Counted from the first letter of the stretch, positions 26,443 to 35,754 are shown. The stretch: DNA of 64,000 nucleotides from JAAXGX01 sp965203565 (GCA_965203565.1 OZ241896.1:3348001-3412000), one strand, 5' to 3'. Numbers and translations are program-made. The notes: generated by a model from the sequence alone, not told the origin.

Positions 26443-27681
26443 TTGGGGAATCTACCCGGTCGCCGAACCCTGGGATTGTGCCTGGGCTTCGTCCTGTGCA
26501 TCGCGCTGCCGTCCATCGGACAAGTCGCGAAGTACGCCGGTCCATCCGTCGCCGTAGTCTACCTGGTCATTTGCTTCGCCTTTTTCGTGGTCGTTCGCGT
26601 GTACGTCGCACCGAGAGTGCTGCCCAGAGTCAGCGACAGACAAGTGGCGATGCTCGCTGTCGCAGCGCTGGCGGCCGCTGTCGGCGTGTTCACGGTCGTG
26701 TATCCGATAGCCGACGACCCGACAAGCTTCCGCGGCGGATCGGACGCTGACGACGCGTTGAATCTCATCGTCCACGAGTTGATGCAGGGCCGCTATCCTT
26801 ACCATGCACGGACGTACCTGGGAAATCCCGTCACGCCGATGCCCGGAGCCATGTTTCTCGCCGCTCCATTCGTCATCATCGGAAACAGCGCCTATCAGAA
26901 TTTCTTCTGGCTGTGCATCCTGTTCGTCGTTCTGAAGTCGTATTTTTCAAGTGGACGCTCGGCCCTTGCGATGATGCTGCTGGTGCTGGCGTCAAGCCCC
27001 ATCGTCCAATATGCGATAGTGACCGGCAATGATCAGCTCGCCAACAGCATCTACGTGCTTGTGGCGGCGCTCCTGGTCATGAAGACGGCCGATTCGTCCG
27101 CAGCCCGCCCGCTGACAGGCATGGCGGCGTGCGTTTTTCTGGGCGCAGCCCTTTCGTCGCGCTTCAACTACTTCTACGTGCTGCCTGCCGTGTTCTCGGC
27201 GCTGGCGCGAACGAGAGGCCTGAAGACCGCCGTCGGACGCACGGCGACTGCACTGGCCGCGCTGGCCGCAATCACGATGCCGTTCTACCTGTTCGACCGC
27301 GAAGGATTCTCGCCGCTGCACACGATCGGCATACTGTCCACTATGGAATCGGCCTGGAGCCTGGCTCCGCCGTTCGTCGTGGCGGCCACCGGCGGGATTG
27401 CGTTGGCCATGGCCGTCTTCCTGCGCGTGGACGATCGATGCGTGACTCCGCTCGGCGTCATTGCCGTGGTCCAGGCTTTTCCCGTGTGCTGCTTCGTCGC
27501 GCTGGCTTGGCTCGGCGGCGTTTCGGAGCCGCTTCGGTGGATGGATTACGGAATCAGCTTTCTGTTCTTCGGAGCGGTATTTTTCTGGAAGATGCTGGAA
27601 GACGATCCTGAGATGCGGATCGCGCGGGACCGTCCCGATGCGTCGAGCATCGCGAGCTTGACGGCTGCTCCCCGGCCGTAG
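26443..27681 (+). CDS. Multispan membrane protein of unknown function
   Basis: A 412-residue protein, from a TTG at 26443, with about ten hydrophobic segments (for example LCLGFVLCIALPSIG, VVYLVICFAFFVVVRVYV, LWLCILFVVL-like, FLFFGAVFFW). An acidic loop after the third segment (FRGGSDADDALNLIVHEL, then YPYHARTYLGNP) resembles the first extracytoplasmic loop of GT-C/DUF2029-type polyprenyl-dependent glycosyltransferases, but no diagnostic DxD is certain. Base composition is somewhat less GC-rich than the neighbours, which hints at transfer. Start codon uncertain. Confidence 0.65.
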   Translation: MGNLPGRRTLGLCLGFVLCIALPSIGQVAKYAGPSVAVVYLVICFAFFVVVRVYVAPRVLPRVSDRQVAMLAVAALAAAVGVFTVVYPIADDPTSFRGGSDADDALNLIVHELMQGRYPYHARTYLGNPVTPMPGAMFLAAPFVIIGNSAYQNFFWLCILFVVLKSYFSSGRSALAMMLLVLASSPIVQYAIVTGNDQLANSIYVLVAALLVMKTADSSAARPLTGMAACVFLGAALSSRFNYFYVLPAVFSALARTRGLKTAVGRTATALAALAAITMPFYLFDREGFSPLHTIGILSTMESAWSLAPPFVVAATGGIALAMAVFLRVDDRCVTPLGVIAVVQAFPVCCFVALAWLGGVSEPLRWMDYGISFLFFGAVFFWKMLEDDPEMRIARDRPDASSIASLTAAPRP

Positions 27682-27716
27682 CCGAGGCGGGCCGCCCACG
27701 CGCCGCGCCGGCGGGT

Positions 27717-28640
27717 TCAGCTCCGCTGCTTCCGCTTCCCGGCCACGTGCTTCGCGAGAAAGGCGCGGATCGCCTCGTGGCTGCGGCGCATCTCGTCCGG
27801 CGCGAACCGGCCGTGGCCGCCGCCCGGAATGGTCACCAGCCGGTTCGGCACGCCGGCCCGGTCCAGCCGCTCGTGCAACCGCACCGCCTGACTGTGGGGT
27901 ATCCGGGAGTCCCGGTCGCCGTGGATCGTGATGATCGGCGGCAGCCCTTCGCGCACGTACTCCAGCGGCGAGAGCAACCGCGCAAGCTCCCGCCGATCCG
28001 GGTTGCTCCCGAACCACTGGACCGTCCCCGGCTTCGAATGCGGCCCTTCCAGCCGCTCCAGCACGTCGGTGATGCCGTACCAGTTGACCACCCCGGCCAC
28101 CTCGATCGGCGCGCCGGGACATTGCCTGTCGAGCCCCGCGGAGGGGGGAATCATCGCGGAGGTCAGCGCCAGATGGCTGCCGGCCGAAGCGCCCGTCACC
28201 ACCAGCCGATCCGCGTCCAGCCCGTACTCGTCCGCATGCTCGATCACCCAGCGGACGGCGCAGAGACAGTCCTCCACCGCCGCCGGCGCATGCGCCGCGC
28301 GCGCCAGACGGTACTCGACGTTGACGACCGCCCATCCCATCTCCAGATAGGGCAGCAGACTGAGCAGGCTCCCCTCCTTGCTGCCGAAGACGTGCGCGCC
28401 GCCGTGGAAGTGGATGAACGCCGGATGCGGGCCCGCCGATTCGCCCCGCGGCACGTACAGGTCGAGCTTCCCTTCCCATTGTCCGGCCGTCAGGTACGTC
28501 ACGTTCGGAACGGTTCGGAACTGCCGGCCCGCCTCGATCGCCCACTCCGCCGACTCCGACAACTGGCCGTGGGCAAGTCCGGGCGCGAGCGCCGACGCGA
28601 CGAGCGCCGCGAGGAAACGACCGACAAGGTTCGAGCGCAT
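27717..28640 (-). CDS. Secreted alpha/beta hydrolase (esterase/lipase, BD-FAE-like)
   Basis: A 307-residue esterase. ATG 28640 begins a signal peptide (MRSNLVGRFLAALVASALAP, cleavage near AHGQ). The oxyanion motif HGGAH lies in FIHFHGGAHVFGSKEG, the nucleophile serine in VVTGASAGSHLAL (GxSxG), the acid in IHGDRDSRIP and the histidine in PGGGHGRFAPDE. This order fits the hormone-sensitive lipase/BD-FAE group. The frame runs upstream through a mobile-element fragment, so the internal ATG is the real start. Confidence 0.9.
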   Translation of the reverse strand: MRSNLVGRFLAALVASALAPGLAHGQLSESAEWAIEAGRQFRTVPNVTYLTAGQWEGKLDLYVPRGESAGPHPAFIHFHGGAHVFGSKEGSLLSLLPYLEMGWAVVNVEYRLARAAHAPAAVEDCLCAVRWVIEHADEYGLDADRLVVTGASAGSHLALTSAMIPPSAGLDRQCPGAPIEVAGVVNWYGITDVLERLEGPHSKPGTVQWFGSNPDRRELARLLSPLEYVREGLPPIITIHGDRDSRIPHSQAVRLHERLDRAGVPNRLVTIPGGGHGRFAPDEMRRSHEAIRAFLAKHVAGKRKQRS

Positions 28641-28711
28641 GGAATGACCTCTCTTTCCGCCTGACTCCGCCCGGCCGCAACACCGGCGACGAACGACGCT
28701 CTCCATGTTAC

Positions 28712-28770
28712 CAGCCCGTGGGGAGATCCCCGCTGCATTCGAGCGGCGATGCATCCCGCCTGACGGCGTT
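28712..28770 (+). mobile_element. MITE-like 159-bp element, left-end fragment
   Basis: The first 59 bases match the left end of the full copies, including CAGCCCGTGG, the CCCCGCTGCATTCGAGCGGC segment and CATCCCGCCTGACGGCGTT. The remainder is absent. No target duplication is visible. Confidence 0.75.
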
Positions 28771-28977
28771 ACGCAGATTTTCGTCGCCAGCGCGACGAAC
28801 CCGCCGATCATCACCCAGTCCACGTCGGTATCCTGTCAGCCCGCGCCGCTGCGAAGCGCGCGCTCGTCTCGACTCTCAGGAAGCAAGAAAGGCGCCGGCT
28901 TTCGTCCGCTCCGATGCGACCTGTTGAACGGGGTGGTGGTGATCCTGATGAAAGCTGCGAAGGTCCGGCCGCTGATG

Positions 28978-29052
28978 CAACCCGTGGCGGAAAACCGTGT
29001 CGCACCGAGACAGCCGGGGAGCCTGGCTGGTAAGGCGTGAGGAGGAAGCATA
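28978..29052 (-). mobile_element. MITE-like element, degenerate right-end fragment
   Basis: About 75 bases align, with roughly a quarter changed, to the right end of the element read on the opposite strand: CAACCCGTGG, TCGCACCGAGA and AAGGCGTGAGGAGG are recognisable. It is the most diverged copy in the window and therefore probably the oldest. Confidence 0.6.
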
Positions 29053-29076
29053 TCGACCCTGTTCGAACAGCGCAGT

Positions 29077-29328
29077 TCAGCGTCCAAATAGACGACGGCG
29101 AACCTCTTCTCGGGTCACTCCGAGTTGGTCCGCAACGTCGGCCACGATGGAACCCAAAGCGCCGATGCGTACGTAGCGATGCCGCGGGACGGTGATCTGA
29201 AGTTCGGCGTTTCGGACAACGACGGTCAGCATCATGTGGCTGCCACGTTGACGCGCAATCCGATAGCCATAGCAACGGCATAGCAACCGAGCCACGTCAT
29301 CACCGGACAGGTCGCGCGGCAATTTCAT
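29077..29328 (-). CDS. hicA: HicA-type toxin (mRNA interferase)
   Basis: A small basic protein of 83 residues with the double-stranded-RNA-binding-like HicA fold: MKLPRDLSGDDVARLLCRCY, the catalytic-histidine motif RQRGSHMML and a C-terminal ITVPRHRYVRIGALGSIVAD. Toxins of this family cleave mRNA and are neutralised by a HicB antitoxin. Its ATG overlaps the stop of the upstream antitoxin gene (ATGA at 29325-29328). The His of GSH is intact, so the toxin may be active. Confidence 0.88.
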   Translation of the reverse strand: MKLPRDLSGDDVARLLCRCYGYRIARQRGSHMMLTVVVRNAELQITVPRHRYVRIGALGSIVADVADQLGVTREEVRRRLFGR

Positions 29329-29540
29329 ACGGCAATGGCTTCATCCTTGACGAGGCGCAGTCGAATTGTCCTGACGGCGCAATCGTCACCGAAGTGGCAT
29401 AGCACGGCATCCTTCACCATCGTCTTCAGATGCTCCCAGTCATCTCCCTGCGTGAAGATGCTGTAGCCAAGCGCCCTGGCGTCGTAACCGCCTTCGACTG
29501 CTTCGGTCACCTCGAAAACGACTTCGAACGGCTTCGCCAT
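29325..29540 (-). CDS. hicB: HicB-type antitoxin (short)
   Basis: A 71-residue protein from ATG 29540 (MAKPFEVVFEVTEAVEGGYD) with the HicB partial RNase H-like fold: ARALGYSIFTQGDDWEHLKT and a short VRTIRLRLV end. No DNA-binding tail is present, so autoregulation by this protein is doubtful. It lies first in the module and overlaps hicA by four bases. The frame is open to 29582 but the internal ATG fits family length. Proteins of this type are sometimes mislabelled 2-oxoisovalerate dehydrogenase. Confidence 0.82.
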   Translation of the reverse strand: MAKPFEVVFEVTEAVEGGYDARALGYSIFTQGDDWEHLKTMVKDAVLCHFGDDCAVRTIRLRLVKDEAIAV

Positions 29541-29652
29541 GAGCTTCGTCAAACCGCCGGCAGAACGCCGGCAGGCCTCCACCTCTCACCATGGAGTCGG
29601 AAATGGATTTTGTCCACTTCCTGCACTCCTGGCGCGTTGCACAAAATGTCCG

Positions 29653-30943
29653 TCACAGCGAGTTCAGTTTCTCAAAAAGCCGCTCAAATTTTTCGAGTGC
29701 GGCGTCCATGCCCGGAAGCGCATCAACGACGCCGGGCTCCACGATGTTTTCTGTCAAGTAGACCGCTGGTCCAAGTGATCGAACTGCGGTAAGTCCGGCG
29801 GCAATGAGCCTCCGCGCCGCCCGCGTACGAGCTGGCTGTAAGCACGCGCCCCTCGTCGAAAATCTTCAGCGCCCGAAGCCGTTCCAATTTCTTCTTGTCG
29901 CCGACGTGGAAGTCAGAAAAAACTGCCGTGTTCAGCCCCTTGCCGCTGAAAAGCGTCACGAAGCTTGTCATTTTGTCGATTCCGCCGGCAACGGAAATTG
30001 TCCATCTGGAGTCGAGGTGCGTTCGGCCGCGTAGACGCAATTGACGCGAAAACCATTTCAGATAAAGCAAATCGGAAGGGCCCTCGACGAGAAGCGGATA
30101 CTCGCCGATGAAAAGGGTCTGGCTGACGTCATAGCATAATGCGGCCTGAAGCGGAAATATGGCGTCATGGTCCGTGCTTAGAATTTCACTACCGACTTTA
30201 GCGCCTCTGGGGTCGTCTTCTTCTACAACGTCCTCTACTGTGCGGACTGAAAGGATATTCTCGGGGTCTATCATGAAAGGCGAGTGCGTCGTGTAAATTA
30301 GTGGTGATTGCAGCACGATGCGTTCGTTGAAATATCGCAACAGGTCACGCTGCGCTCTTCCATGCAGCGAGAGGCCGGGTTCATCCAGCAGTATGAACTC
30401 GATATGCGCCGTGAACGCTTCCTCGCGTTCAGATGGATTTTCGATCTCCTTGAGGCGCTTCAGCAATTGTTGCACAACCTGCGCGGACTGAAGACGCTTT
30501 GCCTCTTCAGTATGAAGGTCCGCGCTTCTGATGAGCTGTTTTACTACCCGAGCCTCGTTTATGACAAGATCCGGCCAGCGGCAAGCGTTACTGTATCCTT
30601 TTGTAATTTCCACGGTCTTCTGGGTGAATGCGCCCGGTCCAAGAATGTCTTCAACGGCCGCTCGGTCCGCATCTTCGACAGCCCAAGTCGTCGTGAGGAC
30701 ATTGTCCGGATTGTCGGCTGCGCGTTCCTTGTACTCCGACCACCGGCGGCGCGGGTATTCCAGACTTGCGAAATGCGCGTCCGCTTCCACTATCGGGTTG
30801 AGGCGGTGAAGAGCTTCCAGCAGAGCGGTTTTTCCAGCCTCGTTCTTGCCGACCAGGCAAGTAATCGGACCGATCTTGAAGGGCGTCGAATCGTCGACGC
30901 ACTTGAAATTCTCAACGCGCGCCTCTGTCAATTTCATCGTCAT
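29653..30943 (-). pseudogene. OLD-family ATP-dependent nuclease, decayed
   Basis: Starts as a normal OLD/RecF-like ATPase: VENFKCVDDSTPFKIGPITC and Walker A GKNEAGKTALLEAL. Near residue 175 the protein jumps from a coiled-coil-like NPSEREEAF directly to the Walker B region FILLDEPGLSLHGRAQRDLL, so the middle of the ATPase, perhaps 200 or more residues, is missing. A TOPRIM segment LLVEGPSDLLYLKWF follows. After YAGGAEA the frame is wrong, and the plausible original end (ENIVEPGVVDALP to FERLFEKLNSL) lies in another frame, stopping at 29653. Probably non-functional; a compact variant is less likely. Confidence 0.72.
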
Positions 30944-31147
30944 TCTCCGAACACCGGAAACATCATACGCGAGCCGATTGACGCGTTGGGAGCGGCGATC
31001 GGGGAGCCAACCGACCTTTTGGATTTCGCGCGCCCGAGGCGATGACTGCTGCGCGCTCGCTCTTGCCGGCGCCGGAGCTTCGCGGTATCGGCTATCGTCA
31101 TCCCACGTGAGCCTACCACAGGCATCCGGCTCGGTCAGCGTCTCCGG

Positions 31148-33961
31148 CTAACGGGAACGGCGCGCCCGACGCCGCGATCGCGGCTTGACGGCCGCCTCCG
31201 CGGCCAGCGGCGCCTGGAGCCGCTCGTAGCGCGCGAACAGGTGCTCGACGCGCTCCCGTTCGGTGGCGAAGGGCGCGCGGCGGTAGAGGCGGTCCACCGC
31301 CCGGTCGAGCTTCTGATGCGCCCGGCGGAGGTCGGGCGGCGTCAGGTCGGGGTCGTACAGGTCGGCCAGCGTGGAGTCCGGGTGAACGGCGCGGGCGGCG
31401 AGCGCGGCGTCGGCGCGGGGCGTCAGCGCGGCAAGGTCCGCTTCCGGGACGGCCGGAAGCGGGAAGGTGTTGTAGACGAGGCCGATGGAGTACCGGTAGT
31501 CGCTCTTCAGCCGGCCGCCGATGTGCCGCAGCCACGCCATCTGCATGGCGGAGGTCAGCAGGGCGAACGTCGGCTTCGTCGCGCCTTCGAGGACGAACAG
31601 GAGGTCGCTGGGAACGGTGGGCGGCTCCAGCCAGCCTATCGGCACGTATTCCCGACGCTCCGAACTGACCTTGGGAACAGCCAGGAACGGCGCGTCGGGA
31701 ACGACGTTCACATGGTAGAGCGTGGGCGTGTCAGCCAGCTTCAGCGTAGGTTTGCTCCTGCTGGCTTGCCGGTAGGCGCGGACCGCGGCGATGCGCTCGC
31801 GGACGCGCGGCAGCCGGGCCAGTGCGCCGGGAGAGGCGTCGTGCAGGGCGAGGATCCAGCGCGCGCCGCCCTGCAAGTACTCGCGGGCGCCGACGAAGGG
31901 GCGCAGCAGCGGCGCGGCGTCCGGCTCGGCGTCCAGCAACGCAGACCGCTCCTCGGCGTTGAAAATGTAGTGCCCGCCGTCTATCGGCTTCGACCCGATG
32001 ACCAGCCGCGGCAGCCCGTTGATCGGTCGTCCTTCCTCCCGCACCACCAGGTGCGAGTCGGCCAGTCCGCCGCCGTCGAACAGGTACGGCGTGATCACGG
32101 CGTGGCGGCTTTCGAGCGGCTCGCTCTTCACGTCGTCGTAGGCGAACAGCCGCCGGTCGGCCGGCGCCTGCTCCGCGGCGTCGAGGCCGATGATCGTCAC
32201 GTGGACGTGCGCCATGCCCCGGGCGTCCGAGCCCCAGGCGAAGGTGCGGTGGGCGAAGGCGATCTCCAGGCCATGGCGGGCGAACAGGACCGGCCAGAGT
32301 TGCGCCGCCTGTTCGCCCTGCGTGATCGAGTTGGTGGCCACGAAGCCGATGCGGGGAGGGATGCTTCCCCGCGGCGCGCGCCGGACGTACTCGCCGGCGC
32401 GGATGAACCAGGCCGCCACGTAGTCGAGCGTCCCGCCCGCGCCGCCCAGACCCGCCTCCCGGCGCACCTGCGCCCGTTGCTCCGTGGATTGGTATTTCGC
32501 CCCGCCGAACGGCGGGTTCCCGAAGACGTACGAGCACTCCGCCGGCGGCAGCACCTCCGCCCAGTCGATCTCCAGCGCGTCGGCGTGGCGGACGTTCGGC
32601 GACCGTTCTATCGGAATCCGCGTGTAGGTCAGGCCGAACTCCAGGCTCAGCCGGCTGTTCATGATCTGGTCCATCATCCAGAGCGCCGTCGACGCGATCC
32701 GGGCGGCGAACTCGCCGATCTCGATCCCGTGGAACTGATCGACGTTGACCACCGACAGCGCGTCGGCGAGCAGGTCGAACTGGCCGTGGGGCCGCAGCGC
32801 CCGCAGCACCTCGATCTCCAGCGCCCGCAGCTCGCGGTAGGCGATGATCAGGAAGTTGCCGCAGCCGCACGCCGGGTCGAACAGCCGCAGCCCGCCCAGC
32901 TTCTGCTGGAACCTGTGCAGCTCGGGGACCGCCCGGCTGTCGCGCCGCGCCCTCAGCCGCGCGAACTCCGCCCGCAGGTCGTCGAGGAACAGCGGCTCTA
33001 TCACCTTCAGGATGTTCTTCTCGGTGGTGTAGTGCGCGCCGGCGGCGCGGCGTTCGGCCGGCTCCATCACCGACTGGAACAGCGCGCCGAAGATCGCCGG
33101 CGAGATCGCCGTCCAGTCGAACCGGCCCGCGTCGAGCAGCGCCCGCCGCATCGGGGCGTCGAAGTCGGGTATCCGGATCGGCCCGGCGAACAGGTCGCCG
33201 TCGACGTATGGGAAGCGGGCCAGATCCTCGTCCAGCTTCGCCTGCCGGCGGTCTTCCGGCGTGTCGAGCACCTGGAACAGCCGGGCCAGCCAGGGGCCGA
33301 GGTCGGAGCCGTCCGCCGCGGTCCGCTCCTCGATGAACTGGAGGAAGACGTCCCGCGGTTCGAAGATGCCGGTGTCGTCGGCGAACAGGCAGAAGACGGT
33401 CCGGACCAGCAGCAGCTCGAGGTCGTGGCCGCCGTAGCCGGACGCCTTGAGCGCGTCGTGCAGCCGCGCGACGAGTTCGGACGCCTCGACGTTGACCGGG
33501 TCCTGGTCGCGGAACGTCCGGCGCTGCACGCCGAGGATGAAGCCGAACTGCTCGACGTGCGCCGGCAGGTCGGCGAGCGCGAACCGGGTCTCCTCCCGCT
33601 CGTCCCGGTCGAGCAGCTCGAACGTCCGGAAGTCGCACAGCAGCTGGTAGCGGGGGCGGTCGCGCTCGGGGAGGGCGTCGAAGTACTCGCCCGCCTGCTC
33701 ACGCGCGGCGGCGAGGCCGCGCCCGGCGCTCTTCTGCTCGACCAGCAGCACCCCCGGCCAGAACAGGTCGATGTAGCCGCCGGCGCGGTCGAGCCGCCGG
33801 ACGTGCTCCTCGTACCGCGCGACCGTCCGGCGCCGGACGCCGAAGATCTCGAAGAAGTCGTTGTAGAAGCTGTGCGTCTCTCCCTTCTCGTAGACGGCGT
33901 CCGCCCACTCGCGCGCGAACTCGGCCGCGCGCGACCGGATCTCGTTCCACGACAGCCTCAT
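31148..33961 (-). CDS. MmeI-like type IIL restriction-modification enzyme
   Basis: A 937-residue single-chain enzyme joining nuclease, methyltransferase and target recognition. Near the N-terminus D65, E75 and K77 (IDLFWPGVLLVEQKSAGRG) reproduce the D-x9-E-x-K nuclease motif of MmeI. A helical spacer follows (residues 160-300), then the gamma-class adenine methyltransferase with motif I FDPACGCGNFL (361-371) and motif IV NPPF (482-485). Residues from about 640 form the likely target-recognition domain. Length matches MmeI (about 920). Such enzymes modify one strand only and cut outside the site. It starts 3 bases after yggS. Confidence 0.9.
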   Translation of the reverse strand: MRLSWNEIRSRAAEFAREWADAVYEKGETHSFYNDFFEIFGVRRRTVARYEEHVRRLDRAGGYIDLFWPGVLLVEQKSAGRGLAAAREQAGEYFDALPERDRPRYQLLCDFRTFELLDRDEREETRFALADLPAHVEQFGFILGVQRRTFRDQDPVNVEASELVARLHDALKASGYGGHDLELLLVRTVFCLFADDTGIFEPRDVFLQFIEERTAADGSDLGPWLARLFQVLDTPEDRRQAKLDEDLARFPYVDGDLFAGPIRIPDFDAPMRRALLDAGRFDWTAISPAIFGALFQSVMEPAERRAAGAHYTTEKNILKVIEPLFLDDLRAEFARLRARRDSRAVPELHRFQQKLGGLRLFDPACGCGNFLIIAYRELRALEIEVLRALRPHGQFDLLADALSVVNVDQFHGIEIGEFAARIASTALWMMDQIMNSRLSLEFGLTYTRIPIERSPNVRHADALEIDWAEVLPPAECSYVFGNPPFGGAKYQSTEQRAQVRREAGLGGAGGTLDYVAAWFIRAGEYVRRAPRGSIPPRIGFVATNSITQGEQAAQLWPVLFARHGLEIAFAHRTFAWGSDARGMAHVHVTIIGLDAAEQAPADRRLFAYDDVKSEPLESRHAVITPYLFDGGGLADSHLVVREEGRPINGLPRLVIGSKPIDGGHYIFNAEERSALLDAEPDAAPLLRPFVGAREYLQGGARWILALHDASPGALARLPRVRERIAAVRAYRQASRSKPTLKLADTPTLYHVNVVPDAPFLAVPKVSSERREYVPIGWLEPPTVPSDLLFVLEGATKPTFALLTSAMQMAWLRHIGGRLKSDYRYSIGLVYNTFPLPAVPEADLAALTPRADAALAARAVHPDSTLADLYDPDLTPPDLRRAHQKLDRAVDRLYRRAPFATERERVEHLFARYERLQAPLAAEAAVKPRSRRRARRSR

Positions 33962-33964
33962 CGG

Positions 33965-34702
33965 TCAGCCCGTCCCGCTGCGCCCCGCGCCGGCGCGCCG
34001 GCCGAAGATCGCCGTGCCGACGCGGACGATGGTGGCGCCTTCCTCGACGGCGACCTCGAAGTCGTTGCTCATGCCGATCGACAACTGGCCGAGCCGCGGC
34101 GCGGGGACGCCGGCGTCGAGCAGCTCGTCCCGCAGCGCCCGGAGCCGCCGGAAGTACGGCCGGGCGCGCTCCGGATCGGCGGACCAGGGCGGGAGCGTCA
34201 TCAGGCCGCGCAGCGTGACGGCCCGGCAGTCCGCCCCGGCTTCCAGAATCGCGCGCACCGCCTCGATCGGCGCGCCCGACTTCGTGGACTCCCCCGCGAG
34301 GTCTACCTGCGCCAGCGCCTCCACCGTCGTGCGCTGCTCGCCGGCCACCCGTTCGAGGCGGCGGAGCAGCTCCACGCTGTCCACCGAGTGGATCCACGCC
34401 ATCGCCGAGGCCGCCCGGCGCGCCTTGTTCGACTGGAGATGGCCGACGAGATGCCAGACGAGGTGCGGGAGGTCGGCCGACTGCGCGATCTTGCCGAGCG
34501 CCTCCTGCACCCGGTTCTCGCCGAAGTCGGTCAGCCCGGCCGCCGCCGCCGCGCGCACGTGGGCCGTCGGCAGCGTCTTCGAGACGCCGACCAGGCGGAC
34601 CGCGGCCGGGTCGCGTCCGGCGCGGCCGCACGCGCGCGCAATCCGTTCCCGCACGCGCCGGACGTTCCGGGCGATGGCCGCCGCAAGGTCGGCGTCGGTC
34701 AT
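33965..34702 (-). CDS. YggS-family PLP homeostasis protein
   Basis: A 245-residue PLP-binding TIM-barrel protein that buffers pyridoxal phosphate and has no known enzymatic turnover. It carries the PLP lysine in VRLVGVSKTLP, FGENRVQEALGKI, the WHLVGHLQSNKA motif, the VDLAGESTKSG segment and LSIGMSNDFEVAVEEGATIV near the end. ATG 34702 overlaps the stop of the TPR gene upstream. The protein is full length. The restriction enzyme gene follows after 3 bases. Confidence 0.93.
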   Translation of the reverse strand: MTDADLAAAIARNVRRVRERIARACGRAGRDPAAVRLVGVSKTLPTAHVRAAAAAGLTDFGENRVQEALGKIAQSADLPHLVWHLVGHLQSNKARRAASAMAWIHSVDSVELLRRLERVAGEQRTTVEALAQVDLAGESTKSGAPIEAVRAILEAGADCRAVTLRGLMTLPPWSADPERARPYFRRLRALRDELLDAGVPAPRLGQLSIGMSNDFEVAVEEGATIVRVGTAIFGRRAGAGRSGTG

Positions 34703-35754
34703 GGCCGCCGCCGCTCCAGGGTCCCGAGCAGCTGGCGGGCCGGGCCGGCGTGCTCTCCGTCGCCGGCCAGCCGGAGGTACCGCCGGAGCGCCGCCGCCGC
34801 GCCGCCGCGATCCGGATCGCCGGCCTGCACGAGGCTGACGGCCAGCCAGTAGTGGACCGGGGCGAAGCCGGAGTCCTGCTGCAGGATCGCCTCGAGGTCG
34901 GAACGCGCCCCGGCCGCGTCGCCGGCGTCCAGCCTGGCGACGGCGCGGCCGAGGGCGTCCTGGAGCCGCCGGCGCCGTTCCGCCAGGCTGGCGCGGGCGA
35001 CGCGGGTCGCTTCGAGCCGCGCCGCGGCCGCGTCGGTCTCGCGTCCCTGCCGCGTGTAGACGCTCGCGAGGCCGTAGTAGGCGGCCGGATGCTCGGGCGT
35101 CAGCGCGATCACCCGCCGGAAGGCCGCTTCGGCCCCGGCGAGCTGTTCGAGGTCCGAATGGGCGATGGCGAGGTTGTAGTGGCACTCGGTGCAGTCGGGC
35201 CGCCGCTCGACGGCGCGGGTGAACTGCTCGACGGCGGCGGCGTGGTCGGCGGCGCGGCTCGCGGCCAGGCCGGCCGCGAACGCCCTCGACGCCGCTTCGC
35301 GGTCGCCCAGCTCCGCGATCCACGCCCCGTCCCGCCGGCCGGCGGCGAGCTGCAGGTTGACGTCGACCCGGCGCCCGGCGCGGACCCGGATCCGGAACAG
35401 GCCGCTGCGCAGCTCGCCCTTGCCGGCGGTGACGGCGTACAGCCCCGGCGCGACGTCCCGCAGCGCGTACGTGCCGTCGGCCGCCGTCTCGCGCCCGGCG
35501 GAGTCGCCGCCGCCGAGCCGGCGCACCGTCACCTGCGCGCCCGACGCCGGGCGCCCGTCCGCATCGGTCACCCGGCCGCGGACGACGCCGCCGGCGGCGT
35601 CCTGCGCCGCACCGGCCGCGGCCGTTGAGGCCGCCGCGCCGAGAAGACACGCGAGGGCCAGGAGCGGCATCGGAACGGCCGCCGCCGCGCAGCCCGCGGC
35701 GGAGCCCCGCGCCGCGCCGAGACGGGCGAGGCGCCCGGTTGACGAGTGCGTCAC
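34699..35754 (-). CDS. Secreted carboxypeptidase-regulatory-like/TPR protein
   Basis: A 351-residue exported protein. From GTG 35754, which overlaps the dinG stop, there is a long n-region and a hydrophobic stretch (LLALACLLGAAASTAAAG). An Ig-like carboxypeptidase regulatory domain follows (VVRGRVTDADGRPASGAQVT, GTYALRDVAPGLYAV). The rest is TPR helices (CHYNLAIAHSDLEQLAGAEA, AYYGLASVYTRQGRE). ATG 35670 is an alternative start. The combination suggests a cell-envelope scaffolding role, but no partner is evident. Confidence 0.8.
   Translation of the reverse strand: MTHSSTGRLARLGAARGSAAGCAAAAVPMPLLALACLLGAAASTAAAGAAQDAAGGVVRGRVTDADGRPASGAQVTVRRLGGGDSAGRETAADGTYALRDVAPGLYAVTAGKGELRSGLFRIRVRAGRRVDVNLQLAAGRRDGAWIAELGDREAASRAFAAGLAASRAADHAAAVEQFTRAVERRPDCTECHYNLAIAHSDLEQLAGAEAAFRRVIALTPEHPAAYYGLASVYTRQGRETDAAAARLEATRVARASLAERRRRLQDALGRAVARLDAGDAAGARSDLEAILQQDSGFAPVHYWLAVSLVQAGDPDRGGAAAALRRYLRLAGDGEHAGPARQLLGTLERRRP

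Larger units (their letters stand above)
28641..29076. other. Gene-free stretch with two element fragments
   Basis: No gene is supported. The space between the esterase start and hicA holds two partial copies of the 159-bp repeat (28712-28770 and 28978-29052). Between them about 200 bases contain a short hydrophobic frame on the minus strand (MDWVMIGGFVALATKI) that may be a gene scrap. The fragments suggest repeated insertion and deletion here. Confidence 0.6.

Noticed and set aside
30308..31045. 245-codon plus-strand frame opposite the OLD gene
   Set aside because: Complementary to the OLD coding sequence; no motifs of its own.
31241..34852. 1203-codon plus-strand frame opposite the restriction enzyme and yggS
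   Set aside because: It is the antisense shadow of clearly recognisable proteins in high-GC DNA and has no family motifs.
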